Below are positions 21,276 to 33,640 of a DNA stretch of 64,000 nt, in pieces. Each line of letters begins with the position of its first letter. Within the stretch, counting starts at the first letter, position 1. The DNA comes from Ceratotherium simum simum (taxonomy: Eukaryota; Chordata; Mammalia; Perissodactyla; Rhinocerotidae): positions 3,194,860 through 3,258,859 of the forward strand of contig NW_004454229.1 in the NCBI RefSeq assembly GCF_000283155.1, written 5' to 3'. The position numbers were made by a program, and so were the translations under genes. Below the pieces are notes generated by a model. That model was given only the letters and a program-made list of their open reading frames with translations, made no database searches and was not told the DNA's origin.

Positions 21276-24140
21276 ACAAATTTGACTATCCAGATTGAAT
21301 AACCAACTGGCTCACAACATTTGGCTTCAGATTACTTTTGACAATTTCAACAAATCAATTTCCTCCCTTCATAGGACAAAGATTGGCTATAAGTGAAGTC
21401 ACTCAAAAAACAAAAGCATCATAGTCTCTAAAGCCAGTTCCTAGAAATCTAGAATAACTTTTGAGCAACAGAAGATATGTATATCAACAACAAAGATGAC
21501 TAATTTGAAGGAGTCAACATTCATTTAAATTTATGACATGTATGCATGTTAATATATCAATCACAATTCCTTAGTCATGCTTCACATATTGCTCCATTCA
21601 TGATATACAAAAATCAGTTACAATATTTGACGTCACAATTACCAATAGAAACCAAGACTTTTAACACATTTTACTATTTATGAAATTTCAAATTCCAAGC
21701 AAAGTGATCTATGCGCATATCCATTATCATCAACAAAAATTTTCACCTGTAAGAAAGCAGTAGCCTTTAAAAGCATCTTAAAATTCCCTCGTTTACAATG
21801 TGACAACAGAAATGAACTGATGTTTAACTGATATTCTATTATTACTATTAGACATTATAAATATACCTCTTAGGAGGAAATATTGCACATTTTCATCAGG
21901 CAAAGGCAAGCATGTAAATGTAAAGTGCTTTTGATAACAGAATACCAAAAGGACTAGAAACAAATGGCAACAGCATATTTTGAATTTAACATACATAACC
22001 TGTAACTCTAACATTTGTTTTTAAAATGGATTTTTATAAAACTGTTAACAACAGAATCAGGAATCTCACTAATTATCTCACATATAATTAATTTTATGTA
22101 AATATGATTTTAATGATTTTTTTCCTTCATAATGATTATGGAATCTCTTCTATATTTACTGCAGTAACTATCATAAGTGATAACAATACACCTATAAAAA
22201 AATTATGAGAAGTATGAAATACATAAAATAGAAAAAAAAAGTCAGCAAAATAGAAGGAGAGGCTGAGAAAGTCAATGTGTAAAACAAGATTTCAATTCAT
22301 CTGAAATAAAGCTGTAGTTTGACATATAGATCTTTAACTTTCCTAAAGACTTTAAGAGTTTCCAATGGTGCCATCTTTGATAGATATTCACTGTACTAAC
22401 ACTTAGAATAGGCTTAGCTCTATCAGAGAACAAAAAGAGAATTACGTAAATGGATACAAATTAATGCTCTGGAAATGTGACATATTCAAGGTGCAGCAGG
22501 TATATAAAAATTTTAGAGCTGCTTATCTTTAAAATTTATAAAATGAAAGGTTCAGTCTCTTTTATGATATGGTTTCTCTCTCTCTCTTTCTCATTTTAGC
22601 CACCTGCTTTTTATTTTTTTAACTACCTGCTTGCAAGGCAAGGAAAAAATTTATCAGCATTATTAAATATTCTTCTCGTGATCAACTTGAAAACAATTCA
22701 GATTATATCAGTCAAATAGGAAGTCATGGCACCTTAATGTCTAACAATGAAAGAGAAATTACAATGTACAAGATAGAGTCTTATTTAGAACATTTTCCTG
22801 TCCTCTTGTCCTTTCTTGTCCTCTCACTCCATATACTCTGGACTTCCTCCAGAGTATATCTTATGCTGCTCTCCCAAAATATATAAATAAGGTTTGCACT
22901 TTCCCAAATGGAGGTTATTTAATCCTAAATATACCCCCACAAATATAAGCCTATTTTCCTTTGTACAGTCTTTGTTTTGGATGAAGAAAATATTCTCTTG
23001 GATGCCTACAGCCATTTCAAAAGCTTAACTAAAAGGTTTCTCTCTCACCTTCTTCTAGAATTGGTCAAATTACACTTATTTCTTCACTGTTTTTGTTTTT
23101 AAGTCACTAAATCAACCCCAACAAACATCTGGATTTTATTCTTATGCTTTCAATTACTTCCAATTTGTGAGCATTTGACTTTTCTAGCATAAAGTTCCCA
23201 GGAAATTATTCCATAATCAATGTGTGGAATAGCTAGCTATAGCCAAAAAGGGAAAAGATTCCTTTCTTGCCTTCATCTACATGGATACCATACTTCCAAA
23301 CACCACAGGCTAAAACTCTGCTCGCATTTAAAAAATTCTATTTTGCAATCAAAGTGCAAATCTAATTTGTTTTCCACTGTCACTCACAGGACTTTCCCAG
23401 CATTACTCTTTTCCAGAGTACCTTCTTCCCTCTTGTTTCCTTCATCCCCTTCCATCAAGTATCCATGTGCAGTATTATTTCTCCCCTTGCTCTCCCTCCA
23501 CCCTCATGCATTAGCTGTAAAATAGATGTAAAGCTTGGTGTAAGTCCAAAAATTTTATGATCAAAATACATACTTAGCAAATTGTTTGGCTAAATCTTTC
23601 ATGTATGATGAAAGATTATTACCACAATTCATTAGCAAATTATAGACTTTGAAATGTAGGCAGACAAATATTTGGCCCTGTATCAATCAATTTGGACCAG
23701 CTGGGTAGAAATTCACACAATCCCAGGAAACCCAGAAAGTGAGGTGCTCTTTCATTTTTCATTTACTTGAAACATTAAAGAAAAATTATCATTCTATAAA
23801 AATGTCCACTATTCAAGATTTTAGCAGAGCCATTTTAGACTGAGTTTTATTTTCAGTCAATTACTACTTTAGTGACCAATTAACTGATAATTTTTCTTGC
23901 AATTGACTGTGGAAGAATAGTGCATAATGCACACACAGGCACCTTAATATTTGACCATTATACTCCAGTTTAAAAGCTAAATATTTAATAATGGTTCTAC
24001 TGCCCTAAAAGAAGGAGGAGGAGGTGTACTTCTACATACACTAAATCAGCCTGGAAACTAATTTTGCAGTTATTCACAATAAATAATATCATTAACATTC
24101 TCCCTCTGAGCCTCCCTAGCCTACTGAGGTGACCCTGTAC
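21276..24140. other. Repeat-poor intronic sequence
   Basis: No recognisable SINE or LINE. It contains a CT-rich run (about 22571-22592) and a 12-bp perfect hairpin (22831-22859, listed separately). A 101-codon open frame at 23220-23525 shows no recognisable protein family. Confidence 0.45.
22831..22859. repeat. Perfect 12-bp inverted repeat, 5-nt loop
   Basis: ATATACTCTGGA, then CTTCC, then TCCAGAGTATAT. The arms are exactly complementary. Could be a small DNA transposon remnant or chance; no flanking TSD was identified. Confidence 0.85.
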
Positions 24141-24149
24141 AGATTCTGA

Positions 24150-24500
24150 TTGATCCTATGTCTGTCTGTTTTGGTTAAGCTACAAGACCGCATATGAGGA
24201 CAGCTGCACTTTGGGAGCAACTTAAAACAAATTTCATCTTAGTGGCATCTAATCCAGTGCTTGGTACAAGACGCATGGAAAAGTCAGTGTCAAAATTAAA
24301 CAATGCCGGCTTTGCAATGAGCAGATGCTTTTGCCTTGCAGCTGTAAAAACCTTAAAACAATCCAGTACTCTACTGTCTGGTCACGCAATGACCACAAAG
24401 CAAGGAATACATTTTGTCATTTACAGAAAATGTTTGCTACGAGCTTTTAAAGTCTTTTTTTCTTTAAGAAAATGTTTAAAAATAATAATAATAAGAATAT
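24150..24500. promoter_or_regulatory. Candidate conserved non-coding element A
   Basis: This stretch has balanced composition and no repeat signature in an otherwise AT-rich intron, with several CpGs preserved (GACCGCATATG, ACAAGACGCATGG, GTCACGCAATGACC). It ends in an AATAATAATA run. An open frame at 24194-24511 is probably incidental. Conservation was not tested; the call rests on appearance only. Confidence 0.25.
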
Positions 24501-26635
24501 ATTTAGTGTAATAAGGTAATTCAGCCCTAAACTGAGCAATAGGATTTAAGTATATTTGCCACACTATGTTTGAAAAACAATAATGCCTTGACTAGATAGC
24601 AAGTCAGACACAAAACACATTAGACAAGAAAAAAATTACCAGAAACAGATGTTTTAAGGCATTAATGGCCAAATAACCTTTGGTATATAAGGATAAACAA
24701 GTAAATAATTCTCTACATGCAGGCCTTATCTTAATATACCTAGTCTTGGTCTAGCTTTTGTTTATGAGCACTTTATGTTCACTTACCCATCCTTTGATTT
24801 ATTTCCTTGTTTTTTTGCTGGGGTGGAGTGGGGAGAAGAATGAGGAGCTTATTATTCTTTATGGCTGAAGGATACTTAAATGTTGAAATATTTCTCATCT
24901 TAAGTAACGTGGTATTTACCGAGGACTACAAAGAAATTGTAGTCTTTTCCAACCCTTACCCTACAGGAGAGAATTTTGTCTCTGGCATTCAGGAGTCTAG
25001 GGGTTCATAATTTAATACTGAAATAAACTCTTCTTCATGAGGAGAAAGGTTCAAACCAATGTGTCTGTGAAAGCAAAGAACCAGCCCCACCTAAGTAAGT
25101 GACTGCACGGTCATGATCAATCCACTTCTGCTAATTGAGGTTCTGGCTTTAAAGACAGCTTTTTATGGTACCTACAAGAAAGAGAATTTTGTATTCTTTT
25201 ATTTTAAATAGTCTACAGCAAAAAATTTTTTCAGTAATTTTTTCCTAACCATTCAAATTTTTTCTTGAAATCCTTTTCTCCCCAAGGCTATCAATTCATT
25301 AACACCTCATTGCTTATAAATTTCACTGGATGGTTTGTTGGTTGAAGGTTTGGGGATTCCCTTTACACTCCTTCCCAACCCACCACTTATATTTCAATCA
25401 ACAAGTCCCAAAGTAATACCACATTAACAGGAAATTAATCAAATTTTATTTTAAATATCAAAGAAGGCATGCTAACCTCTTCATTAAGTCTTTGAGAAAT
25501 AAAATCTAAAATATTTTTGCGGTTGTTTTTGCATTTCTATATTTTATTTTCTAAGAATGTAATTAAAACATATTGACAAAAAAGCATATTTGTTCATTAT
25601 GCCTTTTTAAATATAAGTTCTATACATTCATTTAAAGAGATGGGCCAAACTTGGAAATAATCTTTTCTATGAAATGTTTACAATTATTAAGTTATATACT
25701 ATAGGTATGATTTTGTTGTATTCTTTGCTAATAGCTACAATTAAAATGAACTTGAATTATGGTGTCAGTAATATGTGCCATCAAACAAAAGTAAACCATG
25801 CAACAAAAATATATCACAAGAGAATTAAACTTAAAAGTATAAAAACATACAAAATAACTGACATGTATTTCAAGATGTAATCCCTTGTATCTTAATCTAC
25901 GTAGCTTAGAAGAAGAATTAATTATTTTACAGTGTCAGTATTCTAAATTACAATATTGTACACGAACAGCTTTAAGGACAAGGAATAAGTATAAATTTGC
26001 ACAAACTGGGTTTGCTTATATTGTTATTTCATAATACCTTTGGTTAATAATCAGAATTATGCTAACAAGAACTGCATGAAAATATTTCGATTAGAAGTAT
26101 ATTCCAACTTAAGGTTATTAATTACACAATTCCAATTCACATTTAATGGACTTTAATACATTACATATTTTTATGGGACCATGTAGAGATTTGCAAAAAT
26201 GTTTGGCTCAAATAAATGGTTCTCTTTTAAGTGCATTTTATCCCTTTTGGTTCATTCAATAACAGCGATATATTTTTAAAGTATATATTTTACTCAAAAA
26301 ATACATGAGTAAGTCACAAACCAAAAGCTAACAGATGTGTGACTTCTAATTAGTTATAATAATCTCTGCTTCAATGCCATTAGAAAGAGCCTTTCTTTTC
26401 TTCTGAAAACTAAAAAAGCTTTCCTTTGAATTTTAAACTGTCAGGGTGCTTCACAGTCAATGTACAAAATGTGCTTTGATTAAAATTTTAGACATCTACA
26501 GTGATAACTTTATGAAAGGAAAATATTAAATTATAATTATCCTAAACAGACACAGTCTTGTGAAACTAACCCTACATTCATGTTAAAACACAAAGAGTTG
26601 AATATAATGAATTTGATTCATCCTCGGACACAAAG
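24501..26635. other. Repeat-poor AT-rich intronic sequence
   Basis: No SINE, LINE or exon recognised. Homeodomain-like AATTA and TAATTA words are frequent, as expected from base composition. Confidence 0.4.
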
Positions 26636-26639
26636 CTTC

Positions 26640-27270
26640 ACCACAGTAAACTCAGTCAACTGTTGCTCTTACGCCTATTTTCATGGTGCTTAAATAGCGC
26701 ACTTTAAAACAAAAAAAACTCCAATTGGCTTTTCATATATCCACCCTCCCCAAAAATAACGCACTTGAAAAACCCAAATGATATGAAAGGCTTCAAGGCC
26801 TCTTTTCTCCCTTTCATACCCCTTTTTTTTATTTCTGTTTGCAGTAATCTGCCTTTCTCTTTCTCTTTCTCATTGCTACAGAGCAAGCGAGGAGGCTCAG
26901 AGCTTTGAAAAGGGGGCTCAGTGTGTAATGGGTCCACTAGAATTAATTTACTTGCACCAAATCCATTGAGCACAGAGGGGTTTTTTTTCCCCCTCTCTCT
27001 CTCTCTCTTCTCAAATCATTTGGAGTCGAACGCAGCCCCAGCCTTTGTAATTCTAGTAAAGCACTTAAAGTGCACAGTAGGTGTTCATGAGGACCATCTG
27101 GTCAAAAGCAAAACAAGCTGCTGATTTTGCCTTTGAATAGAATGAAGCAAGTGTGAATTAGTCTCTTCAATTAGCACTATTACAACCTGTCAAGTGCATA
27201 TTGTAAAACAGGATTATTACAGTATTGGTCACCAGTGCAATTATTTACTCTCTGCCTTTTCTTGCATATA
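26640..27270. promoter_or_regulatory. Candidate conserved non-coding element B
   Basis: Repeat-free 0.6 kb containing a TTTCTC tract (26862-26880) and a CT run (26992-27009). GCACTTAAAGTGCAC (27061-27075) has inverted NKX-like CACTT/AAGTG halves. TTCAATTAGCACTATTACAA and CAAGTGCATATTGTAA follow. The clustering of such words is compatible with an enhancer, but nothing here proves function. Confidence 0.25.
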
Positions 27271-30200
27271 AAAATGTCTTATGTTTATTAGTTTCTGATA
27301 ACTGAACATAATTTCTCTTAACCCAGGCATTTCAAAACTACCACCACACAAATCACAGATTATGAAACGTGGTTGGCCAAGAAGATGCTAGGATACACAT
27401 ATCTTAAGTAACAAAGGACAAAAGCATTGTCCTTAATTCTTAACAAAATTTCATTGTTTTTATCTTCTTAAAATGTAGGTGAAAAAATACTTACATGGGC
27501 TAAAAAAAAATTTCCCATAGAGATTATTTCAAAATACTTTCAGAGGGAGAAAAAGACTTGTCAGTTCCAAATGGCTGCATTGTAAATATTACTTAAATTT
27601 ATTTCCTAAGGGGTTAATTTATTAAGAAACACAGAAAACCTCAATATTTATAAAATGATCATTACCGATTTGTTCATTTGAAGTGGTATGACTTTAAAAG
27701 ATCTCGGTTATAAAATGCAACTTGAAACTAATAATATACATGCATATTTAAAAGAAACCCATAATCTCCTTTTCTGAAAGCTGAATAAAGGCTTGAATTC
27801 ATTGCCTAGTTGCTTAACAAATTATCTCTTTCATTCTTGCTAAGATGTCATCCGTGATTTCAAATTTTAAAAATCAAATTATGATATACACTAATTAAAA
27901 CAGGTTCATTCAAATTGAGCTTATATATGCCATTTATCTTGCGTAAAAATAAACCACTTAAACATTTAATTAAATAAGCACACAATTTAATTTACCCTCT
28001 TGCATATGCACAGTCTCAGCTACCTTACTCTTCAGTTCTGTGCCATCACCCTCCACCCTCTCCATACTGGAAAACAAACCAAAAAAAACCAACTATACTT
28101 AAAACATTTCCAGAAAGGGCATGTTAGTTAAGAAGTTGTAGTCAACCCACTACTAGAAAATTGCTCATTAGTACAATCTGTAAAAGACTACTTATTTAAT
28201 TACTGTTAATGATCTCCAGCATTAAAGGAGAATCGTTCGAAATATACGTTAGTCAAGCAAGTTGAGAAAATAGCAAGCAGAAAAAAAAGACACAAAACTT
28301 GATGCGAGTTTAAAATTTGCAGAATCACAATCAGCCTCATGATTTCAATTATTTAGCCAAGATTATTTTTAAGGCCTGGTATGATTTATGTATTCAGTTC
28401 ATTTCTTGTTGCTAATTCAAACTACTGGCTTTCCACTTGACAATCACTAGTATTAGTATTGAAATGTTTTACTATTCCATTAAGACATATCTTTATAGGT
28501 TGTCAATTTTTCCCTTTCATTCCCATTAAGAACTAAATCAACATTAATAAGAACAGTGAGAATTCTAGGGTAAAATGAAACTTGGAAGAGGATTTAAATA
28601 ATTCCAGTAGCTATTCATTGTGCTTCTCACTATAATAGATGAGTAATACTCCACGATTCCACACCAAAAATACTTAGGTTTCTTATCATTGTTATTCTGG
28701 ATCATGTGTGTATTCCTTAAGTTTGTATGACATCTACAAAGAAAAGTGGATATTTTGCCTAATAGAAGCTTTTGCAATAGTAAGATGGACAACAAAGAAT
28801 TAGTTTCCAAGAAAAGTTGGCTTGATTTCAGGGAATTTATATCCTTTTCCACACCTGGGTTTAGGATTTGCAGTAGGCAAATCAATCTTTTCTTTCCCTT
28901 AATTTAACCATTCCCAAGTGCATTTGTAACCACAGGTCCTTAATAGTATTAGAATTACTAAAATATGTACAATTAACTGTCTAAAAATCTGAATTCTCAG
29001 TGTAGAAAATTCATTAAAATAAGATAAGCTTGTTTAAATTTTCAAGGAAATTCACTCTTTTAAAGTGTGACAAGTAGGTAATTCAGGACCCAAAAAGGTG
29101 GACAGATTGTCACAAAGTTATTATAATTATTATTTGATAATTTTTACAATAAATTTTGTCATAACGGAAAAACAGAAAAGATTTTTATTTGTATGGCTAC
29201 TTGCAACTCTCCATTCCGACCTTTTTATACTATCATTGCCTATTCCTCAAGTAGGAGGATAATGTAAGTGGGAGGATTTGTAAAGAGCTTAAAAAAAATA
29301 ACCTCAATATCTAACTAGCTTAAATTAAAATCTAGAGCACCCAAAGGACACAAGCCACACATTGCGAGGCAAGAGACCACAGAGCCAGGATGAACAAACA
29401 CTTGCATGACTATCGGTTTATCACCGGTAACTTGCATGAACATATGGTCACTGAAGAGTTTATTTGAAATTCAAACTGCTTTTAAGTTCTATTTTCTTAT
29501 TCATTATTTTAAAGAAGATATTGTCTAATTAAAAGTTGAAATCATAGTGCATTTTTCAGTCCTATTTCATTTAACAGAAATTTTCCTCTGGGGGAAAAAT
29601 ATTACAAAAGCTTTCTTTTAAAAATGCAAGGCTTTCAAAATTAAAAATACCAAAAAATGGTGATTTTTTTTCACCCACAACAAAAATAATATATTACTAC
29701 ACTAGAAAAAAAATCAAGTTTTTGTTAGTTTTTTTTTAATTTCTTCGTTTCCTTCATCTATTGAATTCAGTCTTGGACCTATTAAACAACATCGAAAAGA
29801 AATTTCTGAAACTGGTGACAGAAGTTAATGTATGATTTAGGATATATGACATCATTAAGCTTCCACGTTAAGGGCAGAAATTCTAACATTTATAAAATAA
29901 CACTGCAAAATCATTTCAAGATTATATTTTTATTGTGTTGCAAACTGCTTTTCAATCATGTAACAAAAAAAAATGCACATACTTAAGTGTCACTGTGGGT
30001 TGCATGGCAATAGCATAAGAGCATCTTGTTCTCCAGAATACCCCCCCCCACCCCGCAGTATTCCTCAAGTTGAAGGAGAAAAGTCTTAGTTCTAGGCCTA
30101 CAGACCCTAGGCATGGAAAGTATAATCCATGCTCTTTTTCTAAGTTGTACAGAATAAAAGAGCCTATGTGTACCTGTCTGCTCACAGAAAAGCAACTGAT

Positions 30201-30470
30201 ATTGGAAACAACTGCATTTATTTTTCCCTGGCAACTAGCATTTCAAAATATTATTTTAAATCAACTACAAAAAGGAAAAAAAGAAAAAGAAGAAGAAATC
30301 AAACTCTTGCAAGAAATACCTAAGAATATCTGTTTTTGCAAAAATATTTCTGGGACATTTTTCATTTAGAAAATGGTATGGAAAAGATTTACTGTTTTCA
30401 AGTCCTTGAAGCTTAAAATATATTTGATAATCTAAATAGCAGGCCACGGAGAACAGTTTCAGCCAACTGT
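27271..30470. other. Repeat-poor AT-rich intronic sequence
   Basis: About 3.2 kb without a recognised mobile element. A C-rich run lies at about 30042-30055 and a GAA/A-rich purine tract at about 30272-30300. An open frame of 106 codons at 28565-28885 (minus) has no recognisable motif. Confidence 0.4.
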
Positions 30471-30479
30471 GGCGCACAA

Positions 30480-30960
30480 TGGCACATTTACAGAATTTTA
30501 AATATTTCTTTTAATAATTGATGTAGTCGTTTTGAATCATTCTGCATAGGATATCAGGTGTGAGCAGATTGCATTAACGCTGCTTAAACATTTCAACTTG
30601 TCAGTATGGCCAACTCGATTTCGGAAATATTTGCAGTATTTTCCCATCGAAACAGTAATAAAGGCAAAATAAATATATGCCACTACTTTATAATCACCGA
30701 ACATTAATGAATATTTTATGTCTTTTTAAATCTCCCTGTTTAATTTAAAAGGGTGAAATTAAGTCTCCTCCCTGCAATATGCCAATTATCTGTAAATCAA
30801 ACAATAACTTGGCCATTATGCTCCTTTTTGTTAATATAAGAGAAGCTAATTTGAAAACACTGAATGGCATTTTTAGACTATCAGTTTAATAGTCCTTTCT
30901 GCCCTCTTGTGGGAGAAAGTTGAAACACACTCAAACTATCAAAACTGGAAATATAAAAGA
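30480..30960. promoter_or_regulatory. Candidate conserved non-coding element C
   Basis: Repeat-free sequence with many homeodomain-like words (TAATAATTGATG, CCAATTATCTG, GGCCATTATGC, CAGTTTAATAG) and preserved CpGs (CCCATCGAAAC, CTCGATTTCGG). It ends in a CTCF-like motif. By appearance this is the best enhancer-like stretch of the window. Conservation and activity are untested. Confidence 0.3.
30899..30912 (-). promoter_or_regulatory. CTCF-like binding site
   Basis: Read on the minus strand the 14 bases are CCACAAGAGGGCAG, fitting the CTCF core CCACNAGRGGGCRS. It sits at the edge of candidate element C, about 1.7 kb downstream in transcription of the FAF1 exon. Binding is inferred from the motif only. 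Confidence 0.55.
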
Positions 30961-32440
30961 AAAAAGGGTAAAATTCTAGCTATAAAAATTCCAGTCAGAA
31001 AGAAAACTAAAGCAGTATATGTTTATCCATCATGCATTATACTAGTCTTCAATTAAAAAAAGTAAATCAACCACAGAATGAAATTTACCTTTTATTATCT
31101 TTGCTTTTCTTGATTAAATTGGAGTTATTTTGAAACTAAATTTCCTTAATTAATTATATTCAATATATAATTTAAATTTTACTAACATGAAGTTCCCAGA
31201 ATACTCTGTGATAGAGCCATAGTTAAACATTATTTCTAATGTAAAAACAATTCTTCAATGAATTAAAATTTTTAATTTAGAGAATAGAACACACATTACA
31301 GAGGTTAAAAATGAAATGGCAATTTATACATTTAAAATCCCGGAAAAAATCAAATAATCCAAATCTGTGATTCAAATTATGGGCCAAGAAAAATTTTCAA
31401 GATTTTAGTTACTAGTCAACAAATTATTCAAGTGATAAATAGAGAACTTTAAGCAATGAGTTATTTATGCCAAATTCACAAATTGAAATTCATTGATAAA
31501 ACATAAAGAAAGGAAACCATTAATAATCTAGCCATTAATGAAACAATTCATATACTTCTGAAAAATGATTAAGGCAAAAACAACTTGTTTTTTAATATGA
31601 CAGTATTTTAAGCAATGTAGTCCAAGAAAAAATTTATGAAATAATCCAAGATTAAGCATGATTAATTCTCTTTATAAAAACATTAGTAGACAAATGATTG
31701 CTGTATTCACAACTTACATGGGATAATGTGACATAGTCGTCATTTCAGTGTTTCTAAACATAAGTCCTATCATAGCCCTACACATTTTTCCTCCTACAGA
31801 GATAAATTACTGGCTTTTAGGTGGGTGGGGCCACAGGCAAGAAGGTACCTCTTCTCTCTTAGGGGAGGTTCTTTTTTGAAACAGTGGCCCTGGTTGGCCA
31901 CGTTGAAGAAAATATTGACATTATAAATAGGCTCTTCTCAGATATTCTGAGCTAAATGACTGATGGTCTCCAACAGCATCTCAAGAATACTGCCCAAGGC
32001 TGATTGAGCTGTTTAAGAAAAGCCTCCTCAAATTCCATTTGGAAACAGGCAGGGTACACATTATAAATAATGTATTTGAGAGCAACCTTTCAAATAAAAT
32101 ATAAACATGTTCGAAAATGCATGCTGTCAACAATTTCCAAATTAATATTCTGAATAATGACTATAAAACCATGAAATATATTACATAATAATGAGTTATT
32201 TTTAAGCAGGGTTTTAAGTTGACTATTTTAAGAATTATCAAGAGCTCTCATTTACAATATCTATCTTTCTAGGTCAAGTCATCTAATACGTCTACAGTAA
32301 TCATTGAAGCTCCAGTTAATTAAAATTAAGAGCCCAATAATGAAACATAAAGAGAGTTTCCAACCAGAACAGATAAGCCCTCTTTAACAGGGTCAACATT
32401 AGCTATAATGAGCTACCTTTATTCCGTAGCTGTGAGACAT
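30961..32440. other. FAF1: Intronic sequence next to the exon, nothing recognised
   Basis: AT-rich intron just downstream of the donor. A more balanced stretch at about 31790-31990 (GGTGGGTGGGGCCACAGG, CAGTGGCCCTGGTTGGCCAC) stands out but matches no known element. Confidence 0.4.
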
Positions 32441-32441
32441 A

Positions 32442-32447
32442 ACTCAC
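32442..32447 (-). other. FAF1: 5' splice site (donor) of the FAF1 exon
   Basis: Reading the minus strand, the exon ends CAAGAG and continues GTGAGT, an almost perfect match to the U1 snRNA consensus. It fixes the lower edge of the coding exon. Confidence 0.88.
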
Positions 32448-32553
32448 CTCTTGAATGGTACTGCTTCCTGAGAAGTTCAGGTTGTACTCCCGCTGGACTT
32501 CTCGGTGGGTGATGATCAGCATGAAGTTTTGATTTAATGACTCCTGCAGGGCA
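32448..32553 (-). CDS. FAF1: FAF1 internal coding exon (start of UB2 domain)
   Basis: This is an internal exon of Fas-associated factor 1, an adaptor of the UBX family that links ubiquitinated clients to the p97/VCP ATPase and takes part in Fas-linked apoptosis and NF-kB restraint. On the minus strand a pyrimidine-rich tract and CAG precede the exon and GTGAGT follows it. The 106 bp are one base, completing a split codon, plus 35 intact codons, from ALQESLNQNF through MLIITHREVQ to STIQE. I recognise this as human FAF1 at about residues 185-219 of roughly 650, just after the Ser-rich linker and at the start of the second ubiquitin-like domain. The split codon fits the Gly before Ala in the known protein, and the exon ends in phase 0. 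There is no stop or frameshift. Identification rests on recalled protein sequence; no other exon is seen here. Confidence 0.92.
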
Positions 32554-32582
32554 CTGAAAGGGTTGAAAGAAAAACAAGGAAC
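32554..32582 (-). other. FAF1: 3' splice site (acceptor) with polypyrimidine tract
   Basis: On the minus strand the tract is rich in T and C (CCTTGTTTTTCTTTC, then CAACCCTTTCAG) and ends in CAG immediately before the first exon base. No other AG lies between the tract and the junction, so the acceptor choice is clear. The branch point was not assigned. Confidence 0.85.
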
Positions 32583-33640
32583 TCTGAGATGAACAAGTTC
32601 TAGCTTGCTTTACAGCTAGCTGCAAAAACCCCAGGAGTACCATAACCTCCACACAGGCATGTCCGGGCCCAATGTTATCATCTTTTCAGTTCCTAAAGGC
32701 AAGAGAGCACACTGAGAACAACCAAGGGGAGCTAACCTGTTAACTCCTTCTCTACCAAGGTGTTTTTAAACTTTAATTCTACATACTTTGCATACATAAG
32801 AATTTTCTACAAGTCATATGCTAGTGTCTGCATACGTATTTCTTCCAAGAGAACCAAACTTGTCAACTATATCAAATTCCAAATATGCTACTAAAATGTA
32901 TACTGAAAGGCTCTGGTTCAAATCCATGTGAAATAGCTGTTCTAGAAGAAGAGAAATATGAAACTATTGTTTATGTTCATGCTGCCGTATAAGAATAAAA
33001 ATATTGTTTCAGCCAAAATTCAGAAGATACTGAAATCTATAGAACTTTAATTGTTCTACCAAAATTCCTTCAAAATAATTGTGCCTTCACCTAGGACTCA
33101 GTAACAGAATTCAGAAACTGGAGAATTCAGAGCAATATTAAACTCTATACCAAAGTTCCAAAATGCCAGAACCATGAAGAGTAAATGAAATGAGCCACAT
33201 AAATTAAGAAACATAAAGCATGGTTCTATTTGTTTATGATAATATTAAGAAGCACTATCAACACTGAAAATAAAAATCTTGCATTATTCCAAGTGCTAAG
33301 GAAACCAGTGCAAATAATACATAGTTCCTGTCCATAAAAAGCTTTACGATCTCATAAAGGTAAACAGATACACAAGCAGCCACAGTATAATGCAATAGGT
33401 ACAACCGAGAAACTGAAAAACAAAAAATACAATGAAAACTTAGAAGGAAGCGCTTAATTCCGCCTCAGTGAGAGAGGAAAAGAATTAGGGAAATGCCTCA
33501 GAAGAGAAGAAAAATATAAGTTGAAATACGAAGGGTAAGTAGGACCTTAGAGTTTATCACTTGGAAGGGATGAAATTTTTGTTTTGTTTAGGGAAGAGAG
33601 ATGGGTAGCACTTTTTAGACAAGGAAATAATAAGTGGAAT
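32583..33640. other. FAF1: Intronic sequence upstream of the acceptor, nothing recognised
   Basis: Contains no clear repeat. Weak L2-like words (AAGGAAACCAGTGC, ATAGTTCCTGTCCATAAAAAG) occur near 33297-33350 but are too few to call. Confidence 0.35.

Larger units (their letters stand above)
1..32447 (-). other. FAF1: FAF1 intron downstream of the exon (partial)
   Basis: Everything below the donor is inferred to be one intron of FAF1, because the next expected coding segment (beginning VKRNVYDLTS in the human protein) was not found on the minus strand. FAF1 is known to span several hundred kilobases in mammals, so a 32-kb intron is plausible. The interval holds repeats and unassigned AT-rich DNA, itemised separately. 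Confidence 0.7.

Noticed and set aside
23220..23525. 101-codon open frame
   Set aside because: Ser/Leu/His-rich translation without a family match; no supporting context.
28565..28885. 106-codon minus-strand open frame in FAF1 orientation
   Set aside because: No recognisable domain, no consensus splice sites seen around it, ordinary AT-rich codons. Considered as an extra FAF1 exon and dismissed because it matches no part of the known protein.
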